A stretch of 64,000 bases of DNA from Cyclobacterium plantarum (lineage in GTDB: Bacteria; Bacteroidota; Bacteroidia; Cytophagales; Cyclobacteriaceae), in assembly GCF_011290685.1 (NCBI RefSeq), contig NZ_JAANYN010000001.1, forward strand, positions 293,325-357,324. Direction: 5' to 3'. The translations under genes and the position numbers were made by a program. The notes beneath the pieces are model-generated. The model had not been told where the DNA came from and ran no database searches. It worked only from the letters and a program-made list of their open reading frames with translations. Within the stretch, counting starts at the first letter, position 1. Every line of letters begins with the position of its first letter. Shown in pieces: positions 9,237 through 17,106 of the stretch.

Positions 9237-11873
9237 TTAAAACATTTGATCCAGTTTTTTTAGACTTTCTTCAAGTGCATTTATTTTTGACTGCGCATCA
9301 GTCATTTTTTTCTTTTCCTTTAGGACTACAGCCTCAGGAGCATTGTTGACAAATCTTTCATTTTCCAGCTTCCTGGATACCGCATTATAAAAGCCTCTTG
9401 TATATTCCAGTTCCTTTTGCAGAATCTCTTTTTCCTGTTCGGGATCTATCTGTTCTTTGATTGGAATAAAAATTTCATCCGCCTTTACCACAAAGCTTAC
9501 TGCATTTTCTTCCTTCTCTGCAAAACTTATCGACCGGATATTGGCCAGTTTTTTAATAATCCCACCAAACTGCAGGTACAAATCCTCATTTTTGGTGTTA
9601 ATGGTCATTTCCAATGTTTCCTTTGGAGAGATCCCTTTTGATGCCCGGATATTTCTGACTTGAGAAACCACCTCAAATACCTGCTGGGCCTTTGATATAA
9701 TAATTTCGTCAAATTCTTTTAGTTTAGGCCAGTCAGCACACATCAGGGCCTCTCCTTCTTCTCTTTTATTGATCTGCTGCCACAACTCCTCTGTGATAAA
9801 AGGCATAAAGGGATGTAACATTTTCAGCAGGCTTTCAAAAAACACGAGGGTTTTTTCCTTGGTTGCCTGGTCTATTGGTTGCTGATAATCAGGTTTGATC
9901 ATTTCCAGATACCATGAACAGAAATCATCCCAAATCAACTTGTAAACAGTCATCAAGGCATCAGAAATCCGAAATTTCTCAAAATGATCGGTCAATTCTG
10001 ACAAAGCTTGATTAAACCGGCTTTCAAACCAGAGAATAGCCGTTTCATTGGGAAGGCCCGTTGCTTTTTTTACTTCCCAACCCTCAATTAAGCGGTAGGC
10101 ATTCCATATTTTATTGCTAAAATTCCTTCCCTGTTCGACTAATTTTTCATCAAATGGGAGGTCATTTCCCGCAGGACTGCTGAACAGCATACCGGTCCTC
10201 ACCCCATCTGCTCCATAGGTATCTATCAAGGCCAGGGGGTCTGGAGAGTTGCCCAGAGATTTGGACATTTTCCTGCCCATTTTATCTCTTACGATTCCTG
10301 TCAGATACACATTTCTGAAGGGCTTTTCGCCCGTATATTCATATCCAGCGATGATCATCCTGGCTACCCAAAAGAAAAGAATCTCCGGGGCTGTCACCAA
10401 ATCATTGGTAGGGTAGTAATAACTTAAATCCTTATTTTTCTTTCCTGTTTTGAAAAATTCCGGGTCAAAAACAGAAATGGGCCAAAGCCAGGAGGAAAAC
10501 CAGGTATCCAATACATCTTCATCCTGTTTTAAATCATTGGCGGTAAATTGTTGGTCGTATTGTTTATTGGCCAGTTGAACTGCCTCTTCCGGGGAAGCAG
10601 CCACTACATAAGATCCATTGGGCAAGTAATAGGCCGGTATGCGGTGCCCCCACCAAAGCTGCCTGGAAATGCACCAATCACGTACATTTTCCATCCAACT
10701 TTTGTACATGTTTTTGAACTTTGGAGGGAATAACCGTACAGCATCATCCATTACTGCCTTGAGCGCAGGTTGGGTGATTTCTTCCATTTTCAAAAACCAT
10801 TGCATGGAAAGTCTTGGCTCAATGACAGCGTCTGTTCTTTCCGAATGCCCCACATTGGAGGCGTAATCTTCTTCTTTTGGAAGCTGACCGGCTTTTTGGA
10901 GTAATTTTGCGATTTTTTTTCTTGCAATAAAACGGTCTTCACCTACCAGTAATCCGGCCTTTTCATTAAGGGTACCATCGTCATTTAAAATGTCGATCAC
11001 CTCCAGTTGGTGTCTCATACCAATCTCATAATCATTGATATCGTGGGCAGGTGTAATTTTTAGGCAACCTGTTCCAAATGTCATGTCCACATAGGTGTCT
11101 TCTATGATAGGGATGGGCTTATTGATCAATGGGATCAATGCTTTTTTTCCTTTCAGATGAGCATATCTGGAGTCTTCGGGATGCACACAAATCGCAACAT
11201 CGGCCATGATGGTTTCAGGACGGGTGGTCGCAATAGTAAGTGTTTCTTCTGTCCCTTCAATTTGATAGGCAATGTGATAAAGTTTGGAAGCTACTTCCTT
11301 AAAGATTACCTCATCATCCGAAAGGGCTGTTTTCCCCTTAGGGTCCCAATTGACCATTCGAATGCCCCGGTAGATTTTTCCTTTTTGGTGCAGATCTACG
11401 AATACCTGAATAACGGCCTCGCTCAGGTCTTTATCCATGGTGAATCTGGTCCTTTCCCAATCGCAGGAGGCCCCCAGCTTTTTGAGTTGTTCAAGGATTA
11501 TTCCGCCGTATTTTTCTTTCCATTCCCAGGCATATTTCAGAAATTCCTCCCTGCTAATGGATTTTTTTTCAATCCCCTTCTCTTTTAGCATGGCCACCAC
11601 CTTGGCCTCTGTAGCAATAGACGCATGGTCGGTGCCTGGGACCCAACAGGCGTTTTTCCCTTCCATTCGTGCCTTTCTTACCAATATATCCTGAATGGTG
11701 TTGTTCAGCATGTGGCCCATGTGAAGTACTCCAGTTACATTAGGAGGGGGGATCACTATTGAATAGGCTTCCTTTTGATCATTTGGTTCTGAATGAAACA
11801 TACCATGATCCATCCAGTATTGGTACCATTTAGATTCAGCGTTTCTGGGATTATATTTGGTTGAGCGTGCCAT
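9237..11873 (-). CDS. valS: Valyl-tRNA synthetase
   Basis: Class I aminoacyl-tRNA synthetase that charges tRNA-Val. With the ATG at 11873 the product has 878 residues. The HIGH-type motif is HMGH (51-54) after PPPNVTGVL, the editing (CP1) domain carries the TTRPETIMADVA segment, and KMSKS lies at 535-539. An anticodon-binding helical domain follows and the last 65 or so residues form the usual Val-specific coiled-coil arm. The frame extends 8 codons upstream to a TTG, but the ATG beginning MARSTKYNP fits the family better. The gene lies between a hairpin at its end and the terminator of the upstream minus-strand gene. Confidence 0.97.
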   Translation of the reverse strand: MARSTKYNPRNAESKWYQYWMDHGMFHSEPNDQKEAYSIVIPPPNVTGVLHMGHMLNNTIQDILVRKARMEGKNACWVPGTDHASIATEAKVVAMLKEKGIEKKSISREEFLKYAWEWKEKYGGIILEQLKKLGASCDWERTRFTMDKDLSEAVIQVFVDLHQKGKIYRGIRMVNWDPKGKTALSDDEVIFKEVASKLYHIAYQIEGTEETLTIATTRPETIMADVAICVHPEDSRYAHLKGKKALIPLINKPIPIIEDTYVDMTFGTGCLKITPAHDINDYEIGMRHQLEVIDILNDDGTLNEKAGLLVGEDRFIARKKIAKLLQKAGQLPKEEDYASNVGHSERTDAVIEPRLSMQWFLKMEEITQPALKAVMDDAVRLFPPKFKNMYKSWMENVRDWCISRQLWWGHRIPAYYLPNGSYVVAASPEEAVQLANKQYDQQFTANDLKQDEDVLDTWFSSWLWPISVFDPEFFKTGKKNKDLSYYYPTNDLVTAPEILFFWVARMIIAGYEYTGEKPFRNVYLTGIVRDKMGRKMSKSLGNSPDPLALIDTYGADGVRTGMLFSSPAGNDLPFDEKLVEQGRNFSNKIWNAYRLIEGWEVKKATGLPNETAILWFESRFNQALSELTDHFEKFRISDALMTVYKLIWDDFCSWYLEMIKPDYQQPIDQATKEKTLVFFESLLKMLHPFMPFITEELWQQINKREEGEALMCADWPKLKEFDEIIISKAQQVFEVVSQVRNIRASKGISPKETLEMTINTKNEDLYLQFGGIIKKLANIRSISFAEKEENAVSFVVKADEIFIPIKEQIDPEQEKEILQKELEYTRGFYNAVSRKLENERFVNNAPEAVVLKEKKKMTDAQSKINALEESLKKLDQMF

Positions 11874-11942
11874 GCGATTTTTAAATTTGAAGGGCAAAAT
11901 TAATACATTATGGCTGAAGGTATGCCATTTGCTCCGGCTAAT

Positions 11943-11972
11943 TAAAAAAAAAGGAAAACCACCGGATTTTCC
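11943..11972 (-). terminator. Rho-independent terminator of the EEP-family gene
   Basis: Read on the minus strand, a stem of about 8 bp (GGAAAA..CC with GG..TTTTCC, one bulged T) is followed by nine T residues. It starts 23 nt past the stop at 11996 and ends transcription before valS. Confidence 0.7.
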
Positions 11973-11995
11973 CGCAGGAAGAAAATTCGATAGGT

Positions 11996-12853
11996 TTATT
12001 CCCGAAACATGAGCCGAACCATTACCGGAAAATGATCTGAGGGATACTTTTTCCCATAATTGTCGGTAAGCGTGGCATGGTGGGAAATGGTGAAATCGTC
12101 GCTGATAAAAACATAGTCAATCCTCCTGTCGGGAAACAAATCCCAATTGAAAGCATTAAATGTACCATGAGTACCATGTGATGGGGTTTTGGAGGCATCT
12201 TTGCTATCTTTCAGACGACCATCTTTAAGGAGTTCTTTGTATGCGGGATTATCAGCTTCTACATTGAAATCACCCGTTAGTATACAAGGCAAATTTTCTG
12301 TATTGATTTCCTGGATTTTTTTCAGTAATAATTTACTACTTTCTTCCCTGGCTTTTTGTCCTATATGGTCATAATGCACATTGAAAACATAAAATTCATT
12401 TCCTTCCTCTGTTTGAAATTTCCCCCAGGAACAAACCCGATTGAGGGCCGCATCCCATCCCTTGGAGGGTTTATCTGGAGTTGGCGAGAGCCAAAAGGTA
12501 TTTTTATCCAGCAGTTCAAACTTGTCAGGATTGTAAAAAACAGCGCTGAACTCCCCTTCATTTCCACCCGTATCCCGACCAACGCCAATGTATGGATACT
12601 GTAAGTCCTTACTGATATCCTCCAATTGGGTATACAGGCCTTCCTGGGTTCCAATAATATCCATTTCATGAAAGCGGATCAGATTGATTAAGTGCGGCGA
12701 GCGGTCTTTCCAAAGATTGCCTTCATCTCCCGGGTTATCAAACCTTATATTATAGGTGGCGATATTGTAGGTTTCCTGGGCATATAAATCAACCTGTAAA
12801 GGGAAGATCAAAAAAGAAAATGCTGCCAGGAAGTTTATCAGTAATGAATTCAT
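11996..12853 (-). CDS. Secreted endonuclease/exonuclease/phosphatase family hydrolase
   Basis: A 285-residue protein with an N-terminal signal peptide (hydrophobic stretch ending at LYAQ-ET, about residue 26). The rest is an EEP (DNase I-like) fold: ATYNIRFDNPGD, IGTQEG with the metal-binding Glu, LTGDFNVEADNP with the catalytic Asp/Asn, RRIDYVFIS and SDHFPVMV with the Asp/His pair. Members act on phosphodiester or phosphate-ester bonds; the exact substrate cannot be read from sequence. It lies downstream of sppA on the same strand, separated by 64 bp that include a TTTGTTAACAAA palindrome, so it may be co-transcribed or have its own promoter. A terminator follows at 11943-11972. Confidence 0.85.
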   Translation of the reverse strand: MNSLLINFLAAFSFLIFPLQVDLYAQETYNIATYNIRFDNPGDEGNLWKDRSPHLINLIRFHEMDIIGTQEGLYTQLEDISKDLQYPYIGVGRDTGGNEGEFSAVFYNPDKFELLDKNTFWLSPTPDKPSKGWDAALNRVCSWGKFQTEEGNEFYVFNVHYDHIGQKAREESSKLLLKKIQEINTENLPCILTGDFNVEADNPAYKELLKDGRLKDSKDASKTPSHGTHGTFNAFNWDLFPDRRIDYVFISDDFTISHHATLTDNYGKKYPSDHFPVMVRLMFRE

Positions 12854-12917
12854 TGCAGTATTTTGAATATATTTAATACTATTAAAATTGGTAAATTTAA
12901 TTTTGTTAACAAATTAT

Positions 12918-14675
12918 TTAGTCAATTTCTAACTGAAAAGGTAGAATAGTCATTTTTCCCTGCAATCTATTCACCCTTTCCAGGGTCTGAAACAGTTCAT
13001 ATGAATATCCCATTGTAATTCGCTGATAGGTTCCTTGTACATCAGCCCCAAAATCTGATAGCAGTTGTTCCAACAAACTTTTTTGTTTTGGGTACATGAC
13101 GACCCGGTAGTCTTCATCAAGTCCGGCTTTTTTGGCAGCAATACCAATGGCATCCTTAAAATCTCCCAATACATCCACCAGACCAGCCTCTTTGGCTCTT
13201 TTGCCAGACCATACCCTTCCGCCCGCTACTTCAATTACCTGTTCCCTGCTCATTCCCCTTCCTTCTGCTACCCTGTTGATAAAGGTGTCATAAATTTTCT
13301 CAACGGAATTTTGCATGATAGCCATTTCATTTTCTGACATCTCTTTGGTAGGATTTAAAAAATCAGAGTAAGTACCCGTGCTGACTGCATCAGTGGTGAT
13401 GCCAAGCTTATTGTTCAGTAATCCCTGTGTGTTGAACATAATGCCAAATACACCTATTGAGCCTGTAATGGTATTGGGTTGGGCCACAATGGTATCGGCA
13501 GCTGCAGCAATATAATAACCTCCGGAAGCAGCGTAATTGGACATGGAAACGATCAAGGGTTTTTCTTTTTGGGCCTCCGATAATTCTCTCCAAATGACCT
13601 CCGATGCAACAGCCGAGCCTCCTGGAGAATTGACCCGCAGCACAATGGCTTTCACATCTTCGTTTTTCCTCGCTTTTCGGATTTCCTTTAAAAAGACTTC
13701 CGAACTGATTTGATTAGGGGCATTTCCGCCAACGATCTCCCCATCGGCCATGATTATGGCGATCTGATTTCTTGATAACCTGTTCTTTTCTTTGGTTGTT
13801 TGATTAAGGCCTGATATGTTTATACTGTTGATATCATCGTCTTCCTCCAGGCCCAATTTTTCCCTTAGCTTGTTTTTCACCTGATCATCGTACCAAAGGG
13901 CATCTACCAATCCTAAATCCACAGCGTCCTGACTGGTTCTGACCAGCATGTTATCATTTATTTCCTGTACTTTATCCTCCGGGATCATACGGCTCCTGGC
14001 CACTTCTGCTACCAAAACCTCATTCAGGTCTTCCAGATAAACACTGGTTTGAAGCCGGTTTTCTTCGCTCATTTTTTCCAAAATAAATGGCTCAATGGCA
14101 CTTTTAAATTCCCCAACACGAAAAATAACCGGTTTAACTTCTATTTTTTCAAAAAGGCCTTTAAGGAAAATACTGTTGGCTGCGAAGCCATTGAATTCCA
14201 GGTCTCCGATAGGATTGAGATAAATTTCGTTAGCAACAGAGCAAAGAAAATAACCTGATTCCGAAAAATATTCCCCATAGGCAACAATGAATTTCCCACT
14301 GTCTTTAAAATCTTCCAAAGCTTTTCTGATTTCTAGAATATGAGATTGCCCGGCCGCAATTAGACCGCTTTCCAGATAAATACCCTTAATATCCTCATTT
14401 TCCTCTGCTGCCTCTATGGCGTTCAGGATTTGGTTTAATCCCACATTGGCTACTTCACCCAAAAAAGGAAGTGGCGGTAAAGAAAAATCATCTTCGGGAG
14501 CCCTTTCAACGATGTTTACCCCATTTAAATTGATGTGTAAAAGGGAGTTTTCCTTAACAGTAACTTCTTGTGAACCCGCACTGATGGCGATAATTCCCGC
14601 GATAATAAAAAATGCGAGCACCCAGAAAACTAGTAACCCTACAATTACTGCCAAAACATTGCTCAAAAATTTCAT
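12918..14675 (-). CDS. sppA: Signal peptide peptidase SppA, 67K type
   Basis: A 585-residue inner-membrane serine protease that digests signal peptides left after secretion. One N-terminal membrane helix (about 8-32) anchors two tandem SppA domains, as in the E. coli long form. The Ser/Lys dyad is visible: K191 in RVGEFKSAIEP (matching E. coli K209) and S384 in YAASGGYYIA (matching S409). The second domain also keeps RVNSPGGSAVAS and TGSIGVFG. It is transcribed divergently from folK with 80 bp between start codons. No unusual feature. Confidence 0.95.
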   Translation of the reverse strand: MKFLSNVLAVIVGLLVFWVLAFFIIAGIIAISAGSQEVTVKENSLLHINLNGVNIVERAPEDDFSLPPLPFLGEVANVGLNQILNAIEAAEENEDIKGIYLESGLIAAGQSHILEIRKALEDFKDSGKFIVAYGEYFSESGYFLCSVANEIYLNPIGDLEFNGFAANSIFLKGLFEKIEVKPVIFRVGEFKSAIEPFILEKMSEENRLQTSVYLEDLNEVLVAEVARSRMIPEDKVQEINDNMLVRTSQDAVDLGLVDALWYDDQVKNKLREKLGLEEDDDINSINISGLNQTTKEKNRLSRNQIAIIMADGEIVGGNAPNQISSEVFLKEIRKARKNEDVKAIVLRVNSPGGSAVASEVIWRELSEAQKEKPLIVSMSNYAASGGYYIAAAADTIVAQPNTITGSIGVFGIMFNTQGLLNNKLGITTDAVSTGTYSDFLNPTKEMSENEMAIMQNSVEKIYDTFINRVAEGRGMSREQVIEVAGGRVWSGKRAKEAGLVDVLGDFKDAIGIAAKKAGLDEDYRVVMYPKQKSLLEQLLSDFGADVQGTYQRITMGYSYELFQTLERVNRLQGKMTILPFQLEID

Positions 14676-14755
14676 AAATATTATCCGTTTTATTAAGTTC
14701 CAAAATTAACCTATTTTTGATAAAACTGGGGTATTTCGGAACAATAAAATTTGCT

Positions 14756-15241
14756 ATGCACAGGGTGGTTTTGAGTTTGGGCGGAAATGTGGGAGACAGG
14801 CTTGCTTTAATCAGGAAAGCACTGGAATTACTGGTTAGGGAAATGAAACTGCTCCATGCTTCTCAAATCTATGAGACTGCAGCCTGGGGTGGGAATTCAG
14901 AGGCAGCATTTCTCAATCAAGTACTTGTTTTGCACACTTCCATGGATGCAGAGTCAACATTGGACTTTATTCAGGAAATAGAAAACCGATTGGGGAGAAA
15001 AAGGGTTTTGAAATGGGGAGACAGGACCATGGATATTGATATCCTATATTTTGATAATAGCATCATTCAGACAGACCGGCTTCAGGTGCCTCACAGGCTG
15101 ATGCTTTCCAGGAATTTTATTTTAATCCCATTGGCAGAGATTTTGCCTGAGGAACAACACCCTGTAAATAAATTAACTCACCGTGAATTACTAGAGAGAT
15201 GTGAAGACCGATTAACCGTCAGACCAGTGTCTGACGGTTAA
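14756..15241 (+). CDS. folK: 2-amino-4-hydroxy-6-hydroxymethyldihydropteridine pyrophosphokinase (HPPK)
   Basis: Transfers pyrophosphate from ATP to 6-hydroxymethyl-7,8-dihydropterin in folate synthesis. The ATG at 14756 gives 161 residues starting MHRVVLSLGGNVGDR, which places the SLGGNxGDR motif where the family has it; the frame extends upstream to a TTG at 14717 with non-family sequence. Other motifs: AAWGG near the pterin site, EIENRLGRKR, the metal-binding WGDRTMDIDILYFD, and PHRLMLSRNFILIPLAEI. It ends in a hairpin that includes its last codons and stop. It converges on fabD with 9 nt between stops. Confidence 0.95.
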   Translation: MHRVVLSLGGNVGDRLALIRKALELLVREMKLLHASQIYETAAWGGNSEAAFLNQVLVLHTSMDAESTLDFIQEIENRLGRKRVLKWGDRTMDIDILYFDNSIIQTDRLQVPHRLMLSRNFILIPLAEILPEEQHPVNKLTHRELLERCEDRLTVRPVSDG

Positions 15242-15242
15242 T
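15211..15242. terminator. 14-bp perfect hairpin containing the folK stop codon
   Basis: ATTAACCGTCAGAC (15211-15224), loop CAGT, then its exact reverse complement (15229-15242). The folK stop TAA (15239-15241) is inside the right arm, so the last ten codons of folK form the hairpin. It lies 8 nt past the fabD stop on the other strand, so it can serve both genes. No U-tract follows in either direction. Confidence 0.6.
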
Positions 15243-15250
15243 CTGGCGCA

Positions 15251-16129
15251 TCATTCCAGGGCACCTACTTCTGCTTCCTTATGAATTTTCTTGACCAATC
15301 CCTGAAGGACTTTTCCTGGCCCACATTCAATGAATTTTAAGGCACCATCTTTAACCATGTTTTGTACAGATTGGGTCCATTTTACAGGAGCAGTCAATTG
15401 GGCATTCAGGTTTTCTTTGATGGTTGCAATATCCAATACCGCCGCACTGCTTACATTCTGGTAAACCGGACAAATAGGTGCGGAGAATGTGGTATTGTTG
15501 ATGGCCGTTTCAAGCTTCACCCTGGCAGGTTCCATTAGCGGAGAGTGAAATGCTCCTCCAACAGGTAAGGGAAGGGCCCTTTTTGCCCCTGCTGCTTTCA
15601 TTTTTTCACAGGCGATTTGTATGCCTTCCAGACTGCCTGATATGACCAACTGGCCGGGACAGTTGTAATTGGCGGGCACCACTATCTGGTCTGTGATGGA
15701 GGCGCAGATGGTTTCCACCTGCTCATCCTCAAGGCCCAGTATTGCCGCCATGGTAGAGGGGTTGATTTCGCAAGCCTCTTGCATGGCAAGGGCTCTATGG
15801 TGTACGAGCTGCAGTCCATCTTCAAATTTTAGTACCCCATTGGCTACCAATGCGGAAAACTCACCCAATGAATGACCTGCCACCATATCGGGATGGAAAG
15901 TCTCTGAAGTGAGTGCTGCAATAACAGAATGAAGAAATACTGCGGGTTGGGTGACATTGGTTTGCTTCAGGGCTTCAGCTGTGCCTTCAAACATGATGTC
16001 TGTTATTTTGAAACCTAAAATCTCATTGGCTTGATCAAATAATTTTTTGGCTTCAGACCTGTTTTCGTAAAGATCTTTTCCCATACCGGGAAATTGGGCT
16101 CCCTGGCCCGGAAATACATAAGCTACCAT
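15251..16129 (-). CDS. fabD: Malonyl-CoA:ACP transacylase
   Basis: Loads malonyl groups onto acyl carrier protein for type II fatty acid synthesis. Start chosen at the ATG giving MVAYVFPGQGAQ (292 residues); an upstream frame extension of 9 codons has no family similarity. Seen: the FPGQGAQ start motif, nucleophile S87 in GHSLGE, the arginine region in HHRALAMQEA, the GGAFHSPLM motif with the catalytic His, and a final CGPGKVLQGLVKK. It follows the carbonic anhydrase gene on the same strand, but a terminator lies between them, so it is probably transcribed on its own. Confidence 0.96.
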   Translation of the reverse strand: MVAYVFPGQGAQFPGMGKDLYENRSEAKKLFDQANEILGFKITDIMFEGTAEALKQTNVTQPAVFLHSVIAALTSETFHPDMVAGHSLGEFSALVANGVLKFEDGLQLVHHRALAMQEACEINPSTMAAILGLEDEQVETICASITDQIVVPANYNCPGQLVISGSLEGIQIACEKMKAAGAKRALPLPVGGAFHSPLMEPARVKLETAINNTTFSAPICPVYQNVSSAAVLDIATIKENLNAQLTAPVKWTQSVQNMVKDGALKFIECGPGKVLQGLVKKIHKEAEVGALE

Positions 16130-16170
16130 GATAAAAAGATGTTTTTGTTGGTTCAACCTCCAAATATAAG

Positions 16171-16212
16171 CAAAAAAATAAGGCAGGTTGAAACCATGGG
16201 TTTCCCTGCCTT
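16171..16212 (-). terminator. Rho-independent terminator of the carbonic anhydrase gene
   Basis: On the minus strand AAGGCAG (16212-16206) pairs with CTGCCTT (16186-16180), enclosing a weaker GGAAACC/GGTTTC inner stem, and is followed by ATTTTTTT. It lies 25 nt past the stop at 16237. The plus strand has no T-run, so it acts on minus-strand transcripts. Confidence 0.75.
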
Positions 16213-16236
16213 ATCTGTTCACCTTTTTGGGTATTG

Positions 16237-16860
16237 CTAATCTTCAAAAAAAGTAACCAGGCCGGTTTCTACATCATACACCGCACCAACCACTTTGATT
16301 TTACCTTCTTTTTCAAGACCATTGATAATGGTACTTCTTTCCCTGATTTCATCCATGGCTTCAAATACATTCAATTCAGCCACTTTTTCAATGAACTCCG
16401 GACTATCTACCTCGGCCCGGGTCTCTTTAGATGCCCTGTCAATTGCGGGCTTTATTTTATGTAATAATGCCGTAATATTCCCATCTTTGACTTTTTTACA
16501 GGCACTTGTTACTGCGCCGCACTTGGTATGACCAAGCACCAGCACCAACTTTGATCCTGCATATTTTATGGCATACTCCATGCTACCTAAAATGTCTTCG
16601 TTGACCACATTCCCAGCTACTCTGGCGCTGAAAATATCCCCTAATCCCTGGTCAAAAATCAACTCTGCTGAAGTCCGGGAGTCAATACAGCTTAATACTA
16701 CTGCAAATGGCCACTGTCCATCCCTGGTTTCATTCACCATTTGAAGCAGATTCCTGTTGGTCCTGAGGTTTTTAAGAAACCGCTCATTGCCTTCCTTTAA
16801 AATGGTCAATGCCCCTTCGGGGCTTAAGCTATCCTGGGTCGTTTTAGTGTGGGCTCTCAT
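16237..16860 (-). CDS. Beta-class carbonic anhydrase
   Basis: Interconverts CO2 and bicarbonate in the cytoplasm with a zinc ion. The 207-residue protein has the beta-class metal site: C58 in SCIDSR (with the D60/R62 dyad), H111 and C114 in LGHTKCGAV. Family features ARVAGNVVNEDILGSMEYA and a short C-terminal YDVETGLVTFFE are present. No signal peptide was seen. The gene is monocistronic with its own terminator. Bicarbonate supply for carboxylases such as acetyl-CoA carboxylase would fit the neighbouring fabD, but that is inference. Confidence 0.93.
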   Translation of the reverse strand: MRAHTKTTQDSLSPEGALTILKEGNERFLKNLRTNRNLLQMVNETRDGQWPFAVVLSCIDSRTSAELIFDQGLGDIFSARVAGNVVNEDILGSMEYAIKYAGSKLVLVLGHTKCGAVTSACKKVKDGNITALLHKIKPAIDRASKETRAEVDSPEFIEKVAELNVFEAMDEIRERSTIINGLEKEGKIKVVGAVYDVETGLVTFFED

Positions 16861-17009
16861 AATTAATATTTATTGTTTTACTCGCTTAAATTATTTCAAA
16901 AATCATTTTTGTCTACACAATCATTTTTAAGGCCATAACTTCCACCGCAACGGAGTCCCGAATAGCCCGTCCCGGCCTGCCGTAACCGATTTCGGGAAAT
17001 TGATTCGGA

Positions 17010-17070
17010 GGAGTCTCACAATGGTAATCACTTCTTTGAGGATCGCTCTCCTCAGTCTCGATTTATTATC
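17010..17070. repeat. Copy 1 of a degenerate ~60-bp intergenic repeat
   Basis: The plus strand reads GGAGTCTCACAATGGTAATC ... CAGTCTCGATTTATTA. It aligns with copies at 19986-20049, 31261-31320 and 31350-31408, sharing GGA(A/G)TCTC, ATG-x-TAATCA and CTCGATTT blocks. Directly left is AAATTGATTCGG, as in the 19.98-kb copy. It is downstream of the secreted T9SS protein gene on the minus strand. Confidence 0.55.
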
Positions 17071-17106
17071 CATTTAAGGGTTCAAAAAACCCATTAAATT
17101 GCTGGG

